A stretch of 64,000 nt of DNA from Pseudomonas grimontii (GCF_007858185.1 NZ_VFES01000011.1:176282-240281), one strand, 5' to 3'. Positions 38,319 through 47,804 are shown, numbered from the stretch's first letter. Program-made: numbers and translations. The notes: generated by a model not told the origin, from the letters alone.

Positions 38319-39812
38319 ATGAATTCAACGCCCACCCTTCATCCCCCCAGAAACGCCGACGGCACCTACGTCATTGACGCGAACATCCTGACTGGCAACC
38401 CCCGCTACGATCAAATGGGCGAGCGCCCCGGCGGGTCGGACCTTATCGAAGTACATAGAATCCTTGAAGACGAGAATGTGCGGATCGAGCGCAAGCTGTT
38501 CAAGGTCGAAGGCGTCGATCAGCTGTGCATCACCACCTTCGACCAGCCTGACACGGTGAACATCTTCGCCACGTCCCCGCCTGCGGGTGCGTTATCGACG
38601 CTGACCGTGCAGATCAACCAGCCGCGCTACGAAATCACCCTGAACTGGCGCACCCAGACCTTGGTGCTCAATACCCAGGGTGGCAATGACCGTATCCACC
38701 TTGACGATGACGTGATCGTGCCGGTGTTTGTCCTCAGCGGCGCCGGGGATGATCGCGTGCTCAGCGCCGCCAAGAACGCCAGCCTGGATACCGGGCCGGG
38801 AAATGACTTCATCTCGGCCATCAACGGCCGCTGCCACATCGAGGCAGGCGAAGGCGACGATGAAGTCCACGGGTACCAGGATATCCACATGACGGTGTAC
38901 GGAGGTCCCGGCAATGACGACATCAGCGGTGGCCGCGGTTCAAGCTATATCGATGGGGGCACAGGGAATGATCATATTGTGGGCGGCGCAGGGCACAACA
39001 TTCTCATCGGTGCGGGCGGCAACGACCGGATCAAGGCCGGGCCCGGCAGCAATGTGATTTACACCGGCGATGGCCTCAACGATGTGACCGGCCTCAAGGC
39101 CAACGACATCACTTACTTCAACGTGAAAAGCAACCTCACGGTGGATTGCGCCCTGTTTATGCACCCGGGCATTCCCGAAGACTTGCCTGCCGGCGTACTG
39201 GCTTCCCATGCAATCCATCTCGAACCCAAGGCCGTGGCTCACAGTGGAATTGCCATCCAAGGCGGCGCGCAATTCGTGGAGCGGGTCAACGACGACTTGC
39301 GCTTTCTGCTCAGCTCCCCCACCGGTCAACGGCTGCTGGTTGAGTTGGAGCAGGCCGCCCAGGTCAGCGGGCAACCGGTCACAATCCATGAGTTTTACCC
39401 CGAACCCAACGGGTTGTTCGTGCCAGACCAGAACACCGCCGATTTGTCCTACATCCAAAACGGTAAGCGGGGAAGTCCGTCCTACGGTGGCAAAATCTGG
39501 TACAACACCACCGATATCGTCCCGGGAACGCCCAGTGTGATCAACCTGTTCCATGAACTTTGCCATGCCTACAATTCCATCAGCGGCACCAAGCTGGAGG
39601 GTATGAGCCCGGATGGCATTGACGGTAACAAGCCGCGAAACCCGATACCCAACTCGGAACTGCAAGCGGTCGGCCTGCCGACGACGGCCCCGCCCTTCGA
39701 CTTTGACGCAGACCCCACCACCCCAAGCACCAACACCAACCCGCACGCGTTCAGTGAAAACGGGCTACGCCAGGAGCTAGGGCTGCCCCTGCGCAAGCAG
39801 TACGCGCTCTAG
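38319..39812 (+). CDS. RTX-repeat protein with C-terminal M91-like zinc metalloprotease motif (putative effector)
   Basis: 497 residues. Residues 121-258 contain degenerate RTX nonapeptides (GGNDRIHLD, GPGNDDISG, GGTGNDHIVGG, GAGGNDRIKAG) that bind Ca2+. Residues about 318-493 resemble peptidase family M91 (NleD/HopH1-type type III effectors): zinc motif HELCHAYN at 412-419, and the terminal ENGLRQELGLPLRKQY pattern. The first 20 residues are Ser/Thr/Pro/Asn-rich, with no Sec signal. RTX suggests type I export; M91 suggests injection by type III; neither is shown. No transporter genes adjoin. The stop overlaps the astE stop by 3 nt, tail to tail. Confidence 0.75.
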   Translation: MNSTPTLHPPRNADGTYVIDANILTGNPRYDQMGERPGGSDLIEVHRILEDENVRIERKLFKVEGVDQLCITTFDQPDTVNIFATSPPAGALSTLTVQINQPRYEITLNWRTQTLVLNTQGGNDRIHLDDDVIVPVFVLSGAGDDRVLSAAKNASLDTGPGNDFISAINGRCHIEAGEGDDEVHGYQDIHMTVYGGPGNDDISGGRGSSYIDGGTGNDHIVGGAGHNILIGAGGNDRIKAGPGSNVIYTGDGLNDVTGLKANDITYFNVKSNLTVDCALFMHPGIPEDLPAGVLASHAIHLEPKAVAHSGIAIQGGAQFVERVNDDLRFLLSSPTGQRLLVELEQAAQVSGQPVTIHEFYPEPNGLFVPDQNTADLSYIQNGKRGSPSYGGKIWYNTTDIVPGTPSVINLFHELCHAYNSISGTKLEGMSPDGIDGNKPRNPIPNSELQAVGLPTTAPPFDFDADPTTPSTNTNPHAFSENGLRQELGLPLRKQYAL

Positions 39813-40813
39813 GCCAGCCCCTGCTCGGTGGTCGGCACGATCAGGATGCCTGCCCGCAAACCATTCTTCACCTTCGGGTTAGGGAAGATGATGCGCGCGC
39901 CCTCCTCCTCGATCACCCAGCGGGTCTTGGCGACATCTTCGGCCAGCAGGTAACCCTTGGCCAACGGTGAAAAGTTCTCCACGTCCGGCGGCAGGTGCAT
40001 CAGGAACCCGTCACTGTGCTTGATGACTTCACGGGAGACGGCGAACAGTTGCAGGCCATCGAGGCTCTCGGTGGCCGGCTCAGTGCCTTCGATGATCTGC
40101 TTCAGGCGCGTTTCCAGGCGGGACACGTCCACCCCCTGGTTCTGCCCGAACGGCCGCGCCTTGCCCAACTCCAGGGTGAAGGCCTCGGCGTCCAGTTGCT
40201 CGTAGGTAAATGCCGAGAAGGTGATCGAGGCCTTGTTCTGCAGCAGCACCGCTTGCATGCCGGCAGCGTTCAGGCGCGCCAGCTCGTGGCGCGAGTGCTG
40301 GCGCCCCTCCTTCCAGGGGTACAGCGCAAACTGCTCGATCTTCGAGCCGCGAATGGCGGTGTGCAGGTCGTAATGCAGGCGCGAACGGCCAGGCTGGCTG
40401 AAGAAGCTGCGGGCCAACTGTTCAAGCTCGGCGGCGCGCATGGCTTCGGGGCCGATGTTTTTTTCGTGACGGCCGTTGAACAGCCGGTTGATGTCCAGTT
40501 CAAGGTAACGCTCGCCGCGGCGCATGGCCTCGGGGTTGCCGAACAGGAACAGAATACGGGTGCGGGGCTTGACCTCCCCACGGGCGATGCCATGCAACAG
40601 GCGGTCGAGCAATTCGATCGGCGCGGTTTCGTTGCCATGGATGCCGGACGACAGCAGCAGGTCGCGGCCATTGTCCGTTGCTTGCGGCGGGCGCACTTCG
40701 AGTGCGCCCTCGCTGAGCCAGCGCATCTGCACGCCGTCGACAGTCAGTTGAATTTTTTGCGCCGGTTCGCGACCGGCGAGGGTCAGTTCAAGCAGTTTGC
40801 CAAGGGCGAGCAT
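39809..40813 (-). CDS. astE: Succinylglutamate desuccinylase
   Basis: 334-residue zinc carboxypeptidase-like enzyme releasing glutamate and succinate in the last AST step. Zinc ligands are visible in SSGIHGNETAPIELLDRL (His, Glu) and HYDLHTAIRGSK (His). AFTLELGKARPFGQN carries the catalytic Glu. Last gene of the AST operon. Its stop overlaps that of the convergent M91-type gene. Confidence 0.95.
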   Translation of the reverse strand: MLALGKLLELTLAGREPAQKIQLTVDGVQMRWLSEGALEVRPPQATDNGRDLLLSSGIHGNETAPIELLDRLLHGIARGEVKPRTRILFLFGNPEAMRRGERYLELDINRLFNGRHEKNIGPEAMRAAELEQLARSFFSQPGRSRLHYDLHTAIRGSKIEQFALYPWKEGRQHSRHELARLNAAGMQAVLLQNKASITFSAFTYEQLDAEAFTLELGKARPFGQNQGVDVSRLETRLKQIIEGTEPATESLDGLQLFAVSREVIKHSDGFLMHLPPDVENFSPLAKGYLLAEDVAKTRWVIEEEGARIIFPNPKVKNGLRAGILIVPTTEQGLA

Positions 40814-40824
40814 ACGCAGCTTCC

Positions 40825-41115
40825 TTAGTGGTTGCAGCCTGGGCCGTGGACGTGATCGTCGTCATCACCGTCAACGTCGGCCGGTTCCATTTCCAGCTGC
40901 AGGCTCATCAGGTTGGTGGCCAGTGGGCGCATCAGCAGGTTGGCGTATTCGGAGTCGCCTTCTTCCACGTCCACGCCGATCAGCAGTTGGCCACGGCCGT
41001 CGTGCTGGATCCAGATTTCCTTGCCCTGCCAGACCACGGCGACGCGGGTGCAGGAGGTTTCCAGCTGGGTGCCGTCGGTGTCTTCAAGGATCAGTTGCAG
41101 GGTGTCGGTGGTCAT
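40825..41115 (-). CDS. Small conserved protein within the AST operon
   Basis: 96 residues, lying between astB and astE with gaps of 38 and 11 bp. The first 80 residues look like one beta-rich domain (VAVVWQGKEIWIQHDGRGQL). The tail DVDGDDDDHVHGPGCNH is rich in Asp, His and Cys and could hold a metal. Homologues sit at the same operon position in other pseudomonads. Function unknown; a role with the zinc enzyme AstE is only a guess. Confidence 0.85.
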   Translation of the reverse strand: MTTDTLQLILEDTDGTQLETSCTRVAVVWQGKEIWIQHDGRGQLLIGVDVEEGDSEYANLLMRPLATNLMSLQLEMEPADVDGDDDDHVHGPGCNH

Positions 41116-41153
41116 AAATAATTCTCAGCCATAGGGTGTAAAAAGAGGTGGCG

Positions 41154-42500
41154 TTAATTGATCTGGAAAGGATAAACCGAGCCCAGTTTAAGGATTTGCG
41201 TCAGTTCATCCAGTGCCGTCCGGCACTCAAGCAGCAATTGCGGGTCAGCCAGGTCGGTTTCGCGCAGGCTGTCGCGGTAGTGCTTGTCGACCCATTGGGT
41301 CAGTGTGTCGTACAACGGCGCGGTCATGATAACCCCTGGGTTCACCGCTGCCAGCTCCGTTTCGTTCAGGGCCACACGCAAGCGCAGGCACGCCGGGCCA
41401 CCGCCGTTCTGCATGCTTTGCTTGAGGTCGAAGACTTTCACTTCGCGGATCAGCCCAGCGGACGCTGTCAGGCCTTGCAGGTAATGCCATACGCGCTCGT
41501 TGGCGCGGCATTCTTCCGGCACGATCAGCAGCATCGAGCCGTCGGCGCGGGTCAGCAACTGGCTGTTAAACAGGTAGGAGCGCACCGCGTCCTCGACGCT
41601 GACCTGGGCACGCGGCACGCACACCGACTGGAAGTTGCCGCCCAGCGTGCCCAACTTGCCCTGCAACTCGGCCAGCATCTGTTCGGTATTGAGGAACGCA
41701 TCCTCGTGATAGAACAGCACCTCGCCGTTGCCCACCGCGATCACGTCGTTGTGGAACACGCCGGCATCGATCACCACCGGGTTCTGCTGGGCGTAGACCA
41801 CGCCTTCATCCTTCAGGCCATGCAGGCGTGCGACGGCCTGGGAGGCTTCCAGGGTCTGGCGCGCCGGGTACTTCTGGGGGGCCGGGTAACGAGGATCGAA
41901 CGCGCTGCGCCCGAACACGAAAAACTCCACGCCCGCTTCGCCATACTCACGGCAGAAACGCGTGTGGTTGGCCGCGCCTTCGTCGCCGAACTGCGCCACC
42001 GCCGGCAACGCGGCGTGGTGGGCAAAATGTTTCTGGTCGGCAAACATCGCCCCCAGCACGCGGCTGGTGGTCGGGTGTTCGATGCTGCGGTGGTATTTGC
42101 AATTGAGGTTGGCGGCGGTGAAATGCACGCGGCCATCGGCGGTGTCGGCGCTTGGGCTGACGGTGGCGGCGTTGGCTACCCACATGCTCGATGCCGAGCA
42201 ACTGGCGACCAACAACGGCATGGCTTGTTTAGCCGCCTGCTGGATGACCTGGGCGTCGGTGCCACTGAAACCGAGGTTGCGCAACGCCGCTACGTCCGGG
42301 CGCTCCTGGGGGGCGAGCACGCCTTGCACAAAGCCCATGTCCATCAGGGCCTTCATTTTCTGCAGGCCCTGCAACGCCGCTTCCTTGGGGTTGGAATGCT
42401 GCTGGCTGTTGCTCTGGGATGCGACGTTGCCAAAGGACAAACCGCCGTAGTTATGGGTCGGCCCCACTAGACCGTCAAAATTGACTTCATAGGATTTCAT
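41154..42500 (-). CDS. astB: N-succinylarginine dihydrolase
   Basis: 448 residues, from MKSYEVNFDGLVGPTHNYGG; the frame is open 19 codons upstream. It hydrolyses N2-succinylarginine to succinylornithine, ammonia and CO2. Catalytic features include FHNDVIAVGNGEVLFYHEDAF-type sequence with His/Asp and GGGPACLRLRV containing the nucleophile Cys. Between it and astD lies a REPIN. Confidence 0.96.
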   Translation of the reverse strand: MKSYEVNFDGLVGPTHNYGGLSFGNVASQSNSQQHSNPKEAALQGLQKMKALMDMGFVQGVLAPQERPDVAALRNLGFSGTDAQVIQQAAKQAMPLLVASCSASSMWVANAATVSPSADTADGRVHFTAANLNCKYHRSIEHPTTSRVLGAMFADQKHFAHHAALPAVAQFGDEGAANHTRFCREYGEAGVEFFVFGRSAFDPRYPAPQKYPARQTLEASQAVARLHGLKDEGVVYAQQNPVVIDAGVFHNDVIAVGNGEVLFYHEDAFLNTEQMLAELQGKLGTLGGNFQSVCVPRAQVSVEDAVRSYLFNSQLLTRADGSMLLIVPEECRANERVWHYLQGLTASAGLIREVKVFDLKQSMQNGGGPACLRLRVALNETELAAVNPGVIMTAPLYDTLTQWVDKHYRDSLRETDLADPQLLLECRTALDELTQILKLGSVYPFQIN

Positions 42501-42564
42501 CGGCGAGGCTCCACGAACATCTGTTTTTATAGGCTTCAAATTACTTGAATACACCACTGAACCC

Positions 42565-42657
42565 CTGTGGGAGAGGGCTTGCCCTCGATAGCAGTGGATC
42601 AGTCACCTGATTCATCAACTGACACACCGCCATCGGGAGCAAGCCCCCTCCCACATT
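42565..42657. repeat. REPIN inside the AST operon (astD-astB)
   Basis: GTGGGAGAGGGCTTGCCCTC at the left and GGGAGCAAGCCCCCTCCCAC at the right, with a 45-bp spacer. It fills the gap between astD and astB and ends at the astD stop codon. Confidence 0.9.
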
Positions 42658-44123
42658 TAGATCAGCGTAATGCCGGGGGTTAGCGTGGCCGGGACCACCA
42701 GGCTTGGCGTTTCAAGCGACGCCACCGGGTACGCACAATAATCCGCCGCGTAATACGCACTGGCGCGATGGTTGCCCGAAGCCCCTACCCCACCAAATGG
42801 CGCGGTGCTCGCGGCGCCGGTCAGCTGTTTGTTCCAGTTGACGATGCCGGCACGGCTTTCCAGCCAGAATTGCTGGTAACGCGCTTCGGAATCGGACAAC
42901 AAGCCCGCAGCCAGGCCGTACTGGGTGTTGTTGGCTTCGGCAATCGCCGCCGCGAAATCAGCGTAGCGGATCACCTGCAACAGCGGGCCGAACAGTTCTT
43001 CGTCTTCGCGCTCGGTCACGCCGGTCACGTCGATAATGCCAGGGGTCAGCAAGGCGGCCTGGTCCTGTGGCTGGGTCATCTCCAACAACGCCACGGCGCC
43101 ATTGGCCAACATCAGCTCCTGGGCGTCCATCAAGGCTTTCGCCGCTGCCAGGGAAATCACCGAGCCCATGAACGGTGGCGGTTGCTGGTCGAACGCGCCG
43201 ACTTCAATCGTCGTACTCACCGCCACCAGCCGCGCCAGCAACGCATCGCCCCAGGCGCCTTCCGGCACCAGCAAGCGACGGGCACAGGTGCAACGCTGGC
43301 CCGCAGAGATAAACGCCGATTGGATGATGGTGTAGACCGCCGCATCCACGTCGGCCACTTCGTCCACCACCAGTGGGTTGTTGCCGCCCATCTCCAGGGC
43401 CAGGATCTTGTCCGGGCGCCCGGAGAACTGCTGGTGCAGATGATTGCCGGTGCGGCTGGAACCGGTGAAGAACAAGCCGTCGATACCAGGGTTGGCGGCC
43501 AACGCAATGCCGGTTTCCCGCGCGCCTTGCAGCAGGTTCAACACGCCCGCCGGCAAACCGGCGTCGATCCAGCACTGCACGGTCAGCTCGGCGACTTTCG
43601 GGGTCAGCTCGCTGGGTTTGAACAGTACGGTGTTACCCGCCAGCAACGCCGGGACGATATGCCCGTTGGGCAGGTGCCCCGGGAAGTTGTAGGGACCAAA
43701 CACCGCCACCACGCCGTGGGGCTTGTGGCGCAATACGGCGGTGGCGTCGCCCAGGGGGCCGCTCTTCTCGCCGGTACGCTCGCGGTAGCTTTGCACCGAG
43801 ATCGCGATCTTGTTGGCCATGCTGGCGACTTCGGTGGCCGACTCCCACAGCGGCTTGCCGGTCTCTTCGCCGATGCAGCGCGCAATGTCATCGGCGCGGC
43901 TTTTCAGGCTCGCGGCGAAGGCTTCCAGCACGCTGATGCGCTCTTCCAGCGGGCGCCGGGCCCAGGCCGGGAACGCCTGGCGCGCGGCCTGCACGGCCGA
44001 CTCGACCTGCTCGACCGTGGCGCCATTGCCGGCCCACAGCACCTGCTGGGTCACCGGGTTACGCGATTCAAACAGTTCACCCTGGCCAGCCAGCCAGCTA
44101 CCTGCGATATACAGCGAATTCAT
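42657..44123 (-). CDS. astD: N-succinylglutamate 5-semialdehyde dehydrogenase
   Basis: 488-residue NAD-dependent aldehyde dehydrogenase. It oxidises succinylglutamate semialdehyde. Motifs: FGPYNFPGHLPNGHIVPALLAGN (cofactor), FTGSSRTGNHLHQQF, LEMGGNNPLVV with catalytic Glu, and SAGQRCTCARRL with catalytic Cys. The start overlaps the aruG stop as TAATG. Confidence 0.96.
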   Translation of the reverse strand: MNSLYIAGSWLAGQGELFESRNPVTQQVLWAGNGATVEQVESAVQAARQAFPAWARRPLEERISVLEAFAASLKSRADDIARCIGEETGKPLWESATEVASMANKIAISVQSYRERTGEKSGPLGDATAVLRHKPHGVVAVFGPYNFPGHLPNGHIVPALLAGNTVLFKPSELTPKVAELTVQCWIDAGLPAGVLNLLQGARETGIALAANPGIDGLFFTGSSRTGNHLHQQFSGRPDKILALEMGGNNPLVVDEVADVDAAVYTIIQSAFISAGQRCTCARRLLVPEGAWGDALLARLVAVSTTIEVGAFDQQPPPFMGSVISLAAAKALMDAQELMLANGAVALLEMTQPQDQAALLTPGIIDVTGVTEREDEELFGPLLQVIRYADFAAAIAEANNTQYGLAAGLLSDSEARYQQFWLESRAGIVNWNKQLTGAASTAPFGGVGASGNHRASAYYAADYCAYPVASLETPSLVVPATLTPGITLI

Positions 44124-45148
44124 TATTTCGACTCCCGAGCAGCAGACAACGGTACGGCACGCACTTGATCACCCACCACCAGTTGCAGGCGCTTGGCGGT
44201 TTGCGGATCGACCACCAGCGTGCCTGCCGCCAGGCGCGCCGGTGCGGCGGTGATGCGGCAATCTTCGCGTTTGCGGTTATGGATCAGGAACGGCGTGGCG
44301 TCGTCCCCCGGCGTGCCGATGGCCAACACCAGCGACTGGCTGTCGCGCACCGCACGGATCTTGGCGGTCTCGCACTCCACCGCCGGGCCGGCGTCGAAAA
44401 TATCGACGTAGCCCTGGTAGCTGAAACCTTCGCTCTTGAGCATGCTCAGCGCCGGCTCGGTGTCCGGGTGGACCTTGCCGATCACGTTGCGCGCGTCTTC
44501 GGAGAGGAAGCAGCTGTACAACGGAAACTTGGGCATCAACTCAGCGATAAATGCCTTGTTGCCCACGCCAGTGAGGTAATCCGCCTGGCTGAATTCCATC
44601 TTGAAGAAGTGCCGGCCCAGGCTTTCCCAGAACGGCGAACGCCCGGCGTCGTTGGACACGCCACGCATCTCGGCGATGATCTTGTTGCCAAACAGCTGTG
44701 GGAACTCGGCTATAAACAGCAGGCGCGCCTTGGCCAGCATGCGGCCGTTGAGTCCGTTGCGGTAATCGGCATGCAGGAACAACGAGCACAGCTCGGAATT
44801 GCCGGTGAGGTCGTTGGCCAGAAACAGCGTCGGAATCTCACGGTAGATATTCAGTTCCTGGGAGGCGCTGACCGTCAGGCCGACCCGGAAGTTGTACCAG
44901 GGCTCGCGCAGGCCGACGGCTCCGGCGATGGCGGAAATCCCCACGACGCGACCTTCGTCGTTTTCCAGCACGAACAGGTAGTCGGCATCCCCGCGCCCGG
45001 CGTCGCCGCGAAAGGTTTTTTCCGCCCAGCCAACCCGATGCGTCAGGCGCTCTTCGTTGGCCGGCAAGGTGGTGAGGCCGGTGCCGGTACTGCGCGCCAG
45101 ATCAATCAGGGCCGGTAAATCGCTGCTGCGTACGGGACGAACGATCAT
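44123..45148 (-). CDS. aruG: Arginine N-succinyltransferase, beta subunit
   Basis: 341 residues; AstA family. It joins with AruF to transfer succinyl from succinyl-CoA to arginine (first AST step). Contains MIVRPVRSSDLPALIDLARS, LFLHADYRNGLNGRMLAKAR and MRGVSNDAGRSPFWESLGRHFFKM. The two-subunit form is typical of Pseudomonas, whereas enterics have a single AstA. Coupled to astD by a 1-nt overlap. Confidence 0.95.
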   Translation of the reverse strand: MIVRPVRSSDLPALIDLARSTGTGLTTLPANEERLTHRVGWAEKTFRGDAGRGDADYLFVLENDEGRVVGISAIAGAVGLREPWYNFRVGLTVSASQELNIYREIPTLFLANDLTGNSELCSLFLHADYRNGLNGRMLAKARLLFIAEFPQLFGNKIIAEMRGVSNDAGRSPFWESLGRHFFKMEFSQADYLTGVGNKAFIAELMPKFPLYSCFLSEDARNVIGKVHPDTEPALSMLKSEGFSYQGYVDIFDAGPAVECETAKIRAVRDSQSLVLAIGTPGDDATPFLIHNRKREDCRITAAPARLAAGTLVVDPQTAKRLQLVVGDQVRAVPLSAARESK

Positions 45149-45200
45149 GCTATCTCCTCAGACGGGCCGCTGTTTGGCAGCCACCCGCGAAACTCTGTGT

Positions 45201-46220
45201 TTAAACCGCAACCAGTCGTACGCTGGCACCTTCGCCAACGCCCAGCGCTTCGGCCGTTGCCAGGTCCAGGGTCACCGGCTTGCCGGGCGCGTAGTCCAGC
45301 TCCAGCATCACCGCGCGGTAATCCTGCAACTGCGCGTTGCTCACCAGGTACTGGCGGCCGACACCCTTGACCATCTCGCCGATCTTCACCGGCACCACGC
45401 GGCTCTGGGCGATCGAGCGAATGCCCGAAACCCGTGCGTGCAGCGTTGGGCCGCCGTCGAAGATGTCGATGTAGTGGTCAGTCTCGAAACCTTCGCGCAT
45501 CAGGATGTCGAAGGTGATCTGCGCACGCGGGTGCACTTGGCCCATGGCTTCCTGGGCTTCGTCCGGCAGCAGCGGCACGTAGATCGGGTAATGCGGCATC
45601 AGCTCGGCGAGGAACGTACGGCTTTTCAGCCCGCACAGGCGCTCGGCGGCGGCGTAGTTGAGGTCGAAGAAATTGCGCCCGATGGCGTCCCAGAACGGCG
45701 AATCACCGTTCTCGTCGCTGTAGCCGACAATCTCGGTCACCACCGAATCGGCAAAACGCTCGGGGTGGCTGGCGACGAACAACAGGCGGCCACGGGAATT
45801 GAGTTCCGACCACGGCGAACCGACCAGCTCAGGCACCACGTAGAAACTGGTAAGCAGGCTGTTGCCGGTGAGGTCGTGGCACTGGGAAAGCACGTGGATC
45901 TTGTTATGGATCTTCAGCTCGCGGGAGGCGTGCACGAAGGTCTCGTTACGAAAACTGTAGAAAGGCTCCGAGTAACCGGCCGAGGCGACGATGGCCGAGC
46001 AACCGACAAGCTTGCCGGTCTCGGTGTCTTCGAGCACGAAGAAATAGCTTTCTTCACCGTTGAAACTCACCTCGGCCGCGAAGGACGCTTCGCTGGCGGC
46101 GATCTTATCGCTCAGGCGTTCAACATCATCCGGCAAGGAGGTGACACCAATCGGGCTGTCCGCAGCCAGACGCTGTACCTCGCCCAGATCAGCCATTTGC
46201 GCGGGGCGCATCACCAGCAT
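45201..46220 (-). CDS. aruF: Arginine N-succinyltransferase, alpha subunit
   Basis: 339 residues, a paralogue of AruG with the same layout (RPAQMADLGEVQRLAADSPI, EIVGYSDENGDSPFWDAIGR, DIFDGGPTLHARV). In pseudomonads the alpha subunit also acts on ornithine. It ends 52 bp before aruG. The REPIN at 46289 separates it from aruC. Confidence 0.95.
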   Translation of the reverse strand: MLVMRPAQMADLGEVQRLAADSPIGVTSLPDDVERLSDKIAASEASFAAEVSFNGEESYFFVLEDTETGKLVGCSAIVASAGYSEPFYSFRNETFVHASRELKIHNKIHVLSQCHDLTGNSLLTSFYVVPELVGSPWSELNSRGRLLFVASHPERFADSVVTEIVGYSDENGDSPFWDAIGRNFFDLNYAAAERLCGLKSRTFLAELMPHYPIYVPLLPDEAQEAMGQVHPRAQITFDILMREGFETDHYIDIFDGGPTLHARVSGIRSIAQSRVVPVKIGEMVKGVGRQYLVSNAQLQDYRAVMLELDYAPGKPVTLDLATAEALGVGEGASVRLVAV

Positions 46221-46288
46221 GGTGTCACTCCTTAACTCGAAAACTCATAGGGGAAAATTACCGGACATCGCTGGAACAACCATATTCC

Positions 46289-46383
46289 AATGTGGGAGGG
46301 GGCTTGCCCCCGATAGCGGTGCATCAGTCACCGGATGTATCAACTGACAGACTGCTATCGGGGGCAAGCCCCCTCCCACATTT
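46289..46383. repeat. REPIN inside the AST operon (aruC-aruF)
   Basis: Two perfect inverted arms, GTGGGAGGGGGCTTGCCCCC and GGGGGCAAGCCCCCTCCCAC, with a spacer of about 45 bp. It lies between aruC and aruF and would form a strong stem in the operon mRNA. Confidence 0.92.
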
Positions 46384-46416
46384 TTGACCCAGTCCGGCCG
46401 GCAGAAGGTGTAGTTA

Positions 46417-47637
46417 TCAGGCTTGGGTCAGCGTTTTTACCGCACGTTCGAAGCGATCCAGGCCTTCGTTGATGTCCGCGTCTTCCACCACCAGGCTCGG
46501 CGCAAAACGCACCACGTCCGGGCCGGCTTGCAGGATCATCAGGTTTTCTTTCTCGGCCGCGTTGAACACGTCCTTGGCCTTGCCTTTGAACGCATCGCTC
46601 AATACGCAACCGATCAGCAGGCCCATGCCGCGCACTTCGGTGAAGATGCCGTACTGCTTGCCGATCTGCTCCAGGCGCGCCTTGAACAGCTCGTGCTTGG
46701 CGTTGACGCCGGCCAGCACTTCTGGCGTGTTGACCACGTCGATGACCGCTTCGGCCACCGCACACGCCAGCGGGTTACCGCCGTAGGTGGTGCCGTGGGT
46801 ACCGACCACCAGGTGCTTGGCCAGGTCTTCACGGGTGAGCATCGCCGCGATCGGGAAACCGCCGCCCAGGCTCTTGGCGCTGGTGAGGATGTCGGGCACC
46901 ACGCCGTAGTGCTGGTAGGCAAACAGGTGGCCGCTGCGGCCCATGCCGGTCTGTACTTCGTCGAACACCAGCAGGGCATTGTTGGCGTCGCACAGTTCGC
47001 GGGCGCCTTGCAGGTAAGCCAGTTCGGCCGGCAATACGCCGCCTTCGCCCTGGATCGGTTCCAGCACCACGGCGCAGGTCTTGTCCGACACGGCGGCTTT
47101 CAGCGCTTGCAGGTCGTTGTAGGGGACGTGGGTGATGCCGGTGATTTTAGGCCCGAAACCATCGGAGTACTTCGACTGGCCACCGACGTTAACGGTGAAC
47201 AGGGTACGGCCGTGGAAGCTGTTCAGCGCGGCAATGATCTCGTACTTCTCGCTGCCGAAACGGTCGAACGCCACGCGACGGGCCAGCTTGAACGCGGCCT
47301 CGTTGGCTTCGGCGCCGGAGTTGCAGAAGAACACACGCTCGGCAAACGTGGCGTCGATCAGCTTATGGGCCAGGCGCAGGGCCGGCTCATTGGTGAACAC
47401 GTTGGAGACATGCCACAGCTTGTTGGCCTGTTCGGTCAGCGCACCGACCAACGCCGGGTGGGCGTGGCCCAACACGTTGACCGCGATGCCGCCGGCAAAG
47501 TCGATCAGCTCGCGACCCGCCTGGTCCCAGACGCGCGAACCTGCGCCACGCACGGGGATGAATGCGGCAGGTGCGTAGTTGGGAACCATGACCTGGTCGA
47601 AATCGGCACGTTGCACCGGGGCTTGCTCAACGGACAT
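46417..47637 (-). CDS. aruC: Succinylornithine / acetylornithine aminotransferase
   Basis: 406-residue PLP class III aminotransferase (AstC/ArgD family). It converts succinylornithine to the semialdehyde; it can also act in arginine synthesis. NSGAEANEAAFKLARR, LLVFDEVQTGMGRSGHLFAY and the PLP-lysine segment ILTSAKSLGGGFPIAAML are visible. First gene of the AST operon. ArgR-type sites lie upstream at 47716-47804. Confidence 0.95.
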   Translation of the reverse strand: MSVEQAPVQRADFDQVMVPNYAPAAFIPVRGAGSRVWDQAGRELIDFAGGIAVNVLGHAHPALVGALTEQANKLWHVSNVFTNEPALRLAHKLIDATFAERVFFCNSGAEANEAAFKLARRVAFDRFGSEKYEIIAALNSFHGRTLFTVNVGGQSKYSDGFGPKITGITHVPYNDLQALKAAVSDKTCAVVLEPIQGEGGVLPAELAYLQGARELCDANNALLVFDEVQTGMGRSGHLFAYQHYGVVPDILTSAKSLGGGFPIAAMLTREDLAKHLVVGTHGTTYGGNPLACAVAEAVIDVVNTPEVLAGVNAKHELFKARLEQIGKQYGIFTEVRGMGLLIGCVLSDAFKGKAKDVFNAAEKENLMILQAGPDVVRFAPSLVVEDADINEGLDRFERAVKTLTQA

Positions 47638-47715
47638 CGGAGTCTCCTGAAGAGGAACGCCTGCCTGGAACTGGCGGGCGATGCAGGGATTGTAAGGACA
47701 GTTTTCAGAGCGGCC

Positions 47716-47804
47716 TTGCCGCCAAGCGACAACTTCTTATAGCGCCAACCCGCGTTTTTGGCGGGTTTACGCCAATGCGACAAATAGCGTCGCAATGGCG
47801 CAGT
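47716..47804 (-). promoter_or_regulatory. ArgR-type binding sites upstream of aruC
   Basis: On the minus strand TGTCGCATTGGCGTAAA (47766-47782) and TGTCGCTTGGCGGCAA (47716-47731) both match TGTCGC-N8-AA, the half-site of the Pseudomonas AraC-type ArgR. A weaker partner, TGCGCCATTG, starts about 20 bp upstream of the first. The sites are also in the shared gap with the divergent LRR-toxin gene. Confidence 0.65.

Noticed and set aside
46289..46383. CRISPR array or insertion-sequence end
   Set aside because: Repeats are paired inverted REP units scattered singly through the window; no spacers in series, no transposase.
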